From positions 1 through 9,368 of the forward strand of contig JAGMEO010000017.1 in the NCBI GenBank assembly GCA_023128135.1: 9,368 nt of DNA. Reading direction: 5' to 3'. Shown here piece after piece: positions 5,810-9,368 of this stretch. This DNA is from Candidatus Bathyarchaeota archaeon (GTDB lineage Archaea; Thermoproteota; Bathyarchaeia; RBG-16-48-13; JAGMEO01). Each line of letters opens with the position of its first letter. Within the stretch, counting starts at the first letter, position 1. A program made the position numbers and the translations under genes. Below the pieces are notes generated by a model. That model saw only the letters and a program-made list of their open reading frames with translations. It had not been told where the DNA came from and ran no database searches.

Positions 5810-5997
5810 TTTAGTTATACACCTTTCGGAATGCCCTAGAAAAATTTGTTTTTAATAATCTCTTAAAGGATTCGGTTGCGATATTGATTGAGTGTTAACG
5901 ATCAAATAGATAATTTTCTCGTGTGAAATTTGTAGCGAATAATGCTAATCAACTTATATTTTATCCTTAAGCTAATTTATATTGGAGAAAAACTGGT
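5810..5997. other. AT-rich intergenic region
   Basis: Apart from the leader and TATA-like boxes noted for the flanking genes, I see no RNA gene, repeat or coding region here. The stretch 5696-5997 as a whole contains only the candidate microprotein frame. Confidence 0.5.
5952..5965 (+). promoter_or_regulatory. Putative TATA box of the zinc-ribbon gene
   Basis: ACTTATATTTTATC lies about 40 bases upstream of the TTG start at 5998 and would give a very short leader that still contains GGAG at 5984-5987. Inferred from position. Confidence 0.4.
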
Positions 5998-6366
5998 TTG
6001 GCAACGAAAGTCACAAATTGCGTTGATTGCAGCAAGGCTGTTCTCTATAATACAAGACGCCCTAAACGTTGCCCAGAATGTATGTTACAATATAGGAAAA
6101 AGTATAAACAAGAATGGTACAAAACTAGGGGCGCTCCTAAAAAGGCGATTGAACGAAAGTTTCTCAGAGAGATTCTGAATAACCAAGAACTCCGGTTAAA
6201 GCTTAGACTTGACTGGGACCACTTTATTGGAAAAGGAACCCATTATTTAACAAATTTGAGGAAAGTCTGGATAAAACAAGACGAGCTTTGGCGAATTAAG
6301 AGCGCCTACGATCTACAAGAATGGATTCATGGTAGAAGAAAAGACTACAATAAATATTTTGATTGA
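5998..6366 (+). CDS. Small zinc-ribbon protein of unknown function
   Basis: The 122-residue basic protein opens with a four-cysteine knuckle pair: C8-V-D-C11 and C25-P-E-C28, separated by 13 residues that include TRRPKRC. This is a likely treble-clef or zinc-ribbon site binding one zinc. It is followed by a Lys/Arg/Tyr-rich helix (YRKKYKQEWYKTRG, 32-45) and an all-helical C-terminus rich in Trp and basic residues, which suggests nucleic-acid binding. No enzymatic motif is visible. The start is TTG with GGAG ten bases upstream; the only internal Met (29) would remove the zinc site. Similar CxxC-plus-basic-helix proteins occur in archaeal plasmids and viruses, so a mobile origin is possible but unproven. 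Confidence 0.75.
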   Translation: MATKVTNCVDCSKAVLYNTRRPKRCPECMLQYRKKYKQEWYKTRGAPKKAIERKFLREILNNQELRLKLRLDWDHFIGKGTHYLTNLRKVWIKQDELWRIKSAYDLQEWIHGRRKDYNKYFD

Positions 6367-6396
6367 AATACTGTCAACATAATATTATTGAGGTTC

Positions 6397-6410
6397 TGTT
6401 TCTTTTTTCT
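6397..6410 (+). terminator. T-rich tract after the zinc-ribbon gene
   Basis: TGTTTCTTTTTTCTG lies about 30 bases beyond the TGA of the zinc-ribbon gene. Archaeal RNA polymerase often terminates at such T-tracts without a hairpin, so this is a plausible 3' end. Confidence 0.35.
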
Positions 6411-6482
6411 GTGGCGCAAAGATTATTGAGCCTTTAGTTTTAGAACCCCTTTTTACAGATTGCTATTTAATCCATGATTATT

Positions 6483-6499
6483 CCTATAAACCTTAAAAG
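6483..6499 (+). promoter_or_regulatory. Putative TATA box of tRNA-Pro
   Basis: CCTATAAACCTTAAAAG is centred about 35 bases upstream of the tRNA 5' end, the same spacing seen for tRNA-Thr(GGT). Confidence 0.55.
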
Positions 6500-6524
6500 A
6501 AAGCTGTTTGAGTTAGAATTTAGA

Positions 6525-6620
6525 GGGGCTGTCGGCTAGCCTGGTCTAGGCTACGTGGCTTGGGCCCACGTGACTGGAGAAAAGATAATTTCTAGAGTTC
6601 AAATCTCCACAGCCCCACCA
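6525..6620 (+). tRNA. tRNA-Pro(TGG) with 18-base T-arm intron, CCA encoded
   Basis: Acceptor GGGGCTG pairs with CAGCCCC (6610-6616), discriminator A at 6617, CCA at 6618-6620. D stem GGCT/GGCT uses two G-U pairs. The anticodon arm CGTGG-CTTGGGC-CCACG has an uninterrupted seven-base loop with anticodon TGG (6561-6563 region). The T arm does not fold as written; removing 6580-6597 restores TGGAG-TTCAAAT-CTCCA. The mature tRNA is 75 bases without CCA. A search allowing introns only at 37/38 would score this gene badly or miss it. Confidence 0.9.
6580..6597 (+). other. tRNA-Pro T-arm intron (between 53 and 54)
   Basis: AAAAGATAATTTCTAGAG splits the T stem from the T loop. Four registers give the same mature tRNA, but only this one forms a good BHB: outer helix TGA/TCA, 3' bulge AG^T, central helix CTGG/CTAG (one G-U), 5' bulge AG^A, inner helix AAA/TTT around loop GATAA. 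Confidence 0.87.
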
Positions 6621-6675
6621 CAAAATATTATGATAATAAGAAGAGTAAACAGAAAGGGAAGTAATATTGAACTAA

Positions 6676-7614
6676 TCAAGAGATTTTTACCGAACACTTC
6701 CCAAATTGAAGAATTTGATTTGCGTTTTCTTTAATGGGAAGACCCATTACAGTGGTTACGCCTGCTTTATGAATTTCTTTAAGCTTTTTAGTTACAGTAT
6801 CTACATTTCCATATAATGTTAAATACGATGCTGCTTTCTCAAGGAAGACGCCCAATTCACTTTCATAAAAATTTGATGGAAGGGGCTTTTTCTCTTGTAT
6901 GACTGCTCTAAGCGTAGATATTGCAGGGTCATAACCCATTCTTTTAAGTTCTTCTTTCACCCAACGTCTCCGCATTACATATCCGGAAAGACGGAAGAGG
7001 ATGTCCCTAAGAAGCCTTGGATAATTCTCTGAAATCAAGTAAGGAATATACAACCCAAAATTATGGTTTTTAGCAACATCTTTCATCTTAACTATCTCTT
7101 CTTCAAATCCCTTATCCAATAGTAAAAACGGAGTCAAATCATACTCTGCACACAGCTCAGCTATTTTTGGACCCAGCCCTTCTGAACCAATGAAAACATC
7201 GAGATCTTCAAAGTGCCGTCTTACAAATTCGCTAGCTATTCTTAATGACTTAAGACCGGATTTTCTAGCCTCTTTAGTGCTAAGATAAGCGGGATTTCCA
7301 GGGACAAGAGTCAAGCCAACTTTACTCGTATCAATGTCTTCCAAAGTTTGTTTTAACAGTCTAAGAGAGTTATTATGTCTCGTTGAGAAAGTGAAGATCG
7401 TTTTTAGATCCTTTGAATGATTTATCAGTTCTTGAGCTTCATAAGGCATCAAGTAAAACTTTTTCCACTCGGAGTCTATTAGATGATAGGTCAGACCAGC
7501 CTTAGAGCAGAGTTCAGCAGACCATATCGTCCGACGCATCCTATCTTTTGATAATGATCCGTACCTGCTCCTTTTGGTTGCCTTACCATTTCCTGGACAA
7601 ACTTGCATTAGCAT
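6676..7614 (-). CDS. Divergent luciferase-like (F420-oxidoreductase-type) TIM-barrel protein
   Basis: The 312-residue protein looks like a divergent member of the bacterial-luciferase superfamily, whose archaeal members often use coenzyme F420 and include methylene-tetrahydromethanopterin reductase. The best sign is the C-terminal block YGNVDTVTKKLKEIHKAGVT and VMGLPIKENANQILQFG (268-305), matching the family's closing pattern: a G-x-V start, a helix, AGVT, a strand, then a final helix. Alternating strand and helix pieces (VGLTLVPGNPAYLST 99-113, LDVFIGSEGLGPKIAELC 138-155, LTPFLLLDKGF 160-170, FGLYIPYL 186-193) fit a TIM barrel. No F420-binding residue can be named confidently, so the activity is unknown. 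Start: ATG at 7614 is preferred to TTG at 7617; ATG at 7608 is also possible. A TATA-like box lies about 43 bases upstream, predicting a short leader. Confidence 0.65.
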   Translation of the reverse strand: MLMQVCPGNGKATKRSRYGSLSKDRMRRTIWSAELCSKAGLTYHLIDSEWKKFYLMPYEAQELINHSKDLKTIFTFSTRHNNSLRLLKQTLEDIDTSKVGLTLVPGNPAYLSTKEARKSGLKSLRIASEFVRRHFEDLDVFIGSEGLGPKIAELCAEYDLTPFLLLDKGFEEEIVKMKDVAKNHNFGLYIPYLISENYPRLLRDILFRLSGYVMRRRWVKEELKRMGYDPAISTLRAVIQEKKPLPSNFYESELGVFLEKAASYLTLYGNVDTVTKKLKEIHKAGVTTVMGLPIKENANQILQFGKCSVKIS

Positions 7615-7654
7615 CAATCCATGGCTAAGTTTAATCTATCTCTTAAGATACAAC

Positions 7655-7664
7655 CATTTATAGC
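7655..7664 (-). promoter_or_regulatory. Putative TATA box of the luciferase-like gene
   Basis: The - strand reads GCTATAAATGG, about 43 bases before ATG 7614, with no clear ribosome-binding site following; this fits a short-leader transcript. The divergent tRNA-His gene shares this 100-base intergenic region. Confidence 0.5.
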
Positions 7665-7679
7665 ATTAGTCGAGTAATA

Positions 7680-7694
7680 GAAAAAATTCATAAG
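7680..7694 (+). promoter_or_regulatory. Putative TATA-like box of tRNA-His
   Basis: AAAAAATTCATAAG lies about 33 bases upstream of the tRNA-His 5' end. It is a weaker match than the boxes of the other tRNA genes; placement is by distance. Confidence 0.35.
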
Positions 7695-7736
7695 AATGTA
7701 ATCACTTGTGAAGAAAACGTGGCCGCCGTAACGTAG

Positions 7737-7762
7737 AGAGGACAATGTAAGTCTTCACGGAG
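7737..7762 (+). other. tRNA-His D-loop intron (between 15 and 16)
   Basis: This 26-base intron splits the D loop after A14-G15. Its inner helix GAGGAC/GTCTTC is 6 bp (one G-U) around loop AATGTAA; central helix ACGT/ACGG has three pairs and one mismatch; bulges are AG^A and AG^T. Two one- or two-base register shifts give the same mature sequence but worse central helices. Confidence 0.8.
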
Positions 7763-7783
7763 TCTGGTTAGCGTACTGGCCTG

Positions 7784-7809
7784 AAAGGCACACACAAAGC
7801 CTTGGCCAA
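7784..7809 (+). other. tRNA-His anticodon-interrupting intron (between 34 and 35)
   Basis: This 26-base intron splits the GTG anticodon after its first base. The BHB is excellent: central helix GGCC/GGCC, inner helix AAGGC/GCCTT around a nine-base loop, bulges TG^A and AA^T. Only this register yields the usual tRNA-His loop CTGTGGA. Confidence 0.85.
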
Positions 7810-7850
7810 TGGAGCCAGGAGGCCGAGTTCAAATCTCGGCGGCGGCCTCC

Positions 7851-7871
7851 AAAAAACTAAATAAGTTTTTT
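7851..7871 (+). terminator. A/T hairpin ending in T6 after tRNA-His
   Basis: AAAAAACT, loop AAATA, AGTTTTTT form a perfect 8-bp inverted repeat starting four bases past the mature tRNA-His 3' end and ending in six T residues. The T-run alone could stop archaeal RNA polymerase; the hairpin could also protect or mark the trailer. Confidence 0.5.
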
Positions 7872-7924
7872 AGAAAGGAACATGTCAACATTGAGATTGT
7901 AAATATTAATTACTTAGAGTACCA

Positions 7925-7936
7925 TTCTTATAATTT
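7925..7936 (+). promoter_or_regulatory. Putative TATA box of the PH-like gene
   Basis: TTCTTATAATTT lies about 65 bases upstream of the TTG start, which would give a leader of roughly 35-40 bases containing GAGGGA. Inferred from composition. Confidence 0.4.
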
Positions 7937-7995
7937 TGAAACTAATAACACTAAACATTAAGTTGTTGATTTTTAAAAATCTAAGAGGGAAATGA

Positions 7996-8400
7996 TTGGC
8001 TTCAGAGATTACAGACATTCTAACAGTTAAGGATCGAAATCGAATAAAAGTGTTCATTAAAAGCCTAGAGTTGATTGAAGAAGAAGAGATAAAACTAATA
8101 TACAATAGCTGGAAGCCTGCCCCACTCTTCTATATTGGATATTTAATTTTCACAGATTACAGCATGATATTCCTACACTCCGAACCCACAATTGAACAAC
8201 CAAAGAAAATTTTACAAATTCCTCTAGATGAGATCACTGAAGTGAAAGAGAAGAAATATTCGTTTACTGAGCACATTGTTGTGAAGACAAAAAAGAAAAC
8301 CTATGATTTTGGCGTATTCACCGGTTTTTTGAAAGAAAGAAAAGCACCTTCGAACATTAAGGAAGTCGTAGATGAAATTATGACCCTAATTAAGAAATAG
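7996..8400 (+). CDS. Small PH/GRAM-like-fold protein, function unknown
   Basis: The 134-residue protein starts with a helical segment (about 1-35) and continues as strands like those of bacterial/archaeal PH-like (YokE/GRAM) domains: IKLIYNSWKPA, YLIFTDYSMIFL, ILQIPLDEITEVKEKK, HIVVKTKKKTYDFGV, then a C-terminal helix NIKEVVDEIMTLIKK. The hallmark is the 'fluid reporter' order with a DEITEV strand. No enzymatic motif, signal peptide or membrane helix is present; such domains usually serve in protein or lipid binding. The start is TTG at 7996 with GAGGGA six bases upstream; the nearby ATG at 7992 is in another frame and stops after 12 codons. A T-rich tract (8401-8424) follows the TAG. Confidence 0.7.
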   Translation: MASEITDILTVKDRNRIKVFIKSLELIEEEEIKLIYNSWKPAPLFYIGYLIFTDYSMIFLHSEPTIEQPKKILQIPLDEITEVKEKKYSFTEHIVVKTKKKTYDFGVFTGFLKERKAPSNIKEVVDEIMTLIKK

Positions 8401-8501
8401 ATCTACTTTCTTTATTGTTATTTTCACTGCAAAGTCATAAGGTCTACAAAATATTAAGGTGATTCGGAGTAAATAGTAAGATTTGATTTAGTGAAGAAGT
8501 T

Positions 8502-8867
8502 TTGTCGCTGAAATTCTTAGTCGTTAAACGTTCATTGCTTATCAGTATCTTACGTTCTGTAGACACAATTTCATCTTGGATCATTTGGGAATCAAGTGTT
8601 CAACGTGGATTTGAAGGAAATGTTACAAAGTTCCTAGTCAACTTTATTGCCCGGAATTATGGTGTCGATGCTATTCCTCTTATAGTTCTTTTTGACATAC
8701 TTCTGCCTTTTATCACCTTTTATTCTCTATACTGGGTAATGGACAAACTCAACATAAAGGAAGATAATCAAAAGCTAATAAGCAGGGCTATGGCGTTGTT
8801 ACTTTACATTCCTGTGATTGTAGGGCTCACAAGTAATCTCATGACTTTACTTGAATTCAACATGTAA
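8502..8867 (+). CDS. Three-helix integral membrane protein, DUF5658-like
   Basis: The 121-residue protein has three predicted membrane segments: about 11-30 (with a buried R18/D21 pair, SILRSVDTISSWIIWE), 57-80 and 93-117. The pattern RSVDTISSW, then GFEGNVTKFLVNF, then a hydrophobic helix resembles small DUF5658-type membrane proteins, which show a D...T in helix 1 followed by E-x-N before helix 2; this is a pattern match from memory and only moderately sure. No function is assigned to that group. TTG at 8502 is the only start before residue 79; the ribosome-binding site is weak (GAAG), which leaves some doubt about the start. It lies 101 bases after the PH-like gene, with a TATA-like AAAATATTAAGG near 8447, so it may have its own promoter. 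Confidence 0.7.
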   Translation: MSLKFLVVKRSLLISILRSVDTISSWIIWESSVQRGFEGNVTKFLVNFIARNYGVDAIPLIVLFDILLPFITFYSLYWVMDKLNIKEDNQKLISRAMALLLYIPVIVGLTSNLMTLLEFNM

Positions 8868-8881
8868 ATCTTTGATCGAAG

Positions 8882-9049
8882 CTACCTACTAACAAAGTAG
8901 ACTAGGATTACAGCAATCACTGCTTCTGCAAGTATCAGAAAATCGTAAGAAGTAAAACTAGGCTCCAAAAACACAGTTTTAAACAGAAAATACCATGTTA
9001 CGAAACTCACAACTATCAAAATGAAGTAAGCAATGGAGTCCCCTTTCAT
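8882..9049 (-). CDS. 55-aa two-helix membrane protein
   Basis: A complete frame from ATG at 9049 to TAG at 8882 encodes MKGDSIAYFILIVVSFVTWY, LFKTVFLEPSFTSYDF and ILAEAVIAVILVYFVSR in order. It has two hydrophobic helices (about 7-22 and 37-53) joined by a short polar turn (EPSFTSYD). GAGGT lies ten bases upstream of the ATG, and the UPF0145 gene ends 32 bases upstream on the same strand, so an operon is likely. I recognise no family. It is below common ORF length cutoffs, but start, ribosome-binding site, context and composition all point to a real gene, convergent with the membrane protein at 8502-8867. Confidence 0.68.
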   Translation of the reverse strand: MKGDSIAYFILIVVSFVTWYFLFKTVFLEPSFTSYDFLILAEAVIAVILVYFVSR

Positions 9050-9081
9050 AAACAAGAAAACCTCATATTATCTCTAGGGTA

Positions 9082-9368
9082 CTATTCAACTTTCACCGCT
9101 GTGCCTGTTGCTGTGACCATTATGTATCCTTCAAGAACCTCAGAGAGGTCAATATCAATACCCACAATTGCGTCAGCTCCACGAACACTTGCCTTCTCTA
9201 TCATCATAGCGATTGCTTCGTCTCTTGCTTTATCCATCTCAGATATGTAAGAATCAGCCTTCCCCCCAAGCATTCCCTCTATCCCAGCAAGAAGCCTACC
9301 ACCGACACCTCTCGTTCGCACTGTTGACCCGAAAACAATACCCAGCGATTCCTTTAATTTTTTACCAG
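9082..9368 (-). CDS. UPF0145/YbjQ family protein, N-terminus outside window
   Basis: The frame is open to the window edge; reading from there gives GKKLKESLGIVFGSTVRTRG, matching the UPF0145 (YbjQ, DUF74) core LGxVFGxTVRxRGxGG. The GTG at 9321 is therefore an internal valine, not the start. Further signatures are the helix SEMDKARDEAIAMMIEKA, RGADAIVGIDID and the closing strand MVTATGTAVKVE. The family is about 105 residues, so roughly 10-15 residues are missing. Members form small oligomeric beta-alpha proteins sometimes called putative heavy-metal-binding proteins, but the function is not established. The 55-aa membrane gene follows it. Confidence 0.88.
   Translation of the reverse strand, partial: GKKLKESLGIVFGSTVRTRGVGGRLLAGIEGMLGGKADSYISEMDKARDEAIAMMIEKASVRGADAIVGIDIDLSEVLEGYIMVTATGTAVKVE

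Larger units (their letters stand above)
7721..7847 (+). tRNA. tRNA-His(GTG) with two introns; one interrupts the anticodon
   Basis: Acceptor GCCGCCG (7722-7728) pairs with CGGCGGC (7840-7846), leaving T8-A9 in place. The preceding G7721 can pair with C7847, giving the G-1:C73 pair that marks tRNA-His. The D arm forms as ACGT-AGTCTGGTTA-GCGT after removing 7737-7762. Removing 7784-7809 gives anticodon arm CTGGC-CTGTGGA-GCCAG with anticodon GTG. T arm is CCGAG-TTCAAAT-CTCGG and the mature body is 74 bases. An alternative canonical 37/38 splice would read CTGAAAA, anticodon GAA (Phe), but it has no acceptable BHB and tRNA-Phe would need A73. CCA is not encoded directly after C73 (TCCA follows). 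Confidence 0.85.

Noticed and set aside
5772..5855. 27-codon plus-strand ATG frame
   Set aside because: Short, no ribosome-binding site, unremarkable composition, and it opposes the better microprotein candidate.
5942..6178. 78-codon plus-strand frame starting with an ATG
   Set aside because: It overlaps the zinc-ribbon gene in another frame; the zinc-ribbon frame has paired CxxC motifs and a longer open frame.
5604..6620. Integrated element between tRNA-Thr and tRNA-Pro
   Set aside because: No direct repeat of either tRNA 3' end, no integrase and no insertion sequence is present.
7784..7809. tRNA-Phe(GAA) reading of the tRNA at 7721-7847
   Set aside because: The 37/38 register lacks a BHB, and G-1 and C73 indicate tRNA-His.
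9319..9321. GTG at 9321 as the start of the UPF0145 gene
   Set aside because: Upstream codons to the window edge encode conserved family sequence (LGIVFGSTVRTRG).

Overview
The window is archaeal. The evidence is an archaeal-type adenylosuccinate synthetase, a UPF0280 protein, TATA-like boxes about 35-45 bases upstream of tRNA genes and ORFs, and five tRNA genes that all carry short introns foldable as bulge-helix-bulge (BHB) splice sites. Four of the seven introns lie outside the usual 37/38 position, including one inside an anticodon. That load of non-canonical introns, with AT-rich DNA and frequent GTG/TTG starts, suggests a TACK-type lineage (Bathyarchaeia-like is my best guess, not proven). 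No CRISPR array, insertion sequence, prophage or integration site was seen. The content is chromosomal housekeeping genes mixed with uncharacterised small archaeal proteins.

Layout. 1-1744 (+): the 3' part of purA, then an OGG1-type 8-oxoguanine DNA glycosylase. 1761-2553 (-): a class I SAM methyltransferase 42 bases downstream of tRNA-Thr(TGT). 2740-2864 (+): tRNA-Met(CAT) with two introns. 2888-5448 (-): a four-gene run in the order membrane-anchored coiled-coil protein, rpiA, a 119-aa unknown and a UPF0280 protein. 5604-6620 (+): tRNA-Thr(GGT), a possible 35-codon membrane microprotein on the other strand, a zinc-ribbon protein, and tRNA-Pro(TGG) with an intron in its T arm. 6676-7614 (-): a divergent luciferase-like TIM-barrel protein. 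7721-7847 (+): tRNA-His(GTG) with two introns. 7996-8867 (+): a PH-like-fold protein and a three-helix membrane protein. 8882-9368 (-): a 55-aa two-helix membrane protein below the usual ORF cutoff, downstream of a UPF0145/YbjQ protein cut by the window edge.

Function. purA (AMP synthesis) and rpiA (ribose-5-phosphate supply) belong to nucleotide metabolism, and the glycosylase removes oxidised guanine. Maturation of all five tRNAs depends on the archaeal splicing endonuclease, which here must also accept D-arm, T-arm and anticodon-interrupting junctions. The most interesting reading is tRNA-His: a naive 37/38 intron call makes it tRNA-Phe(GAA), while the BHB fold, G-1 and C73 make it tRNA-His(GTG) with an intron between positions 34 and 35.
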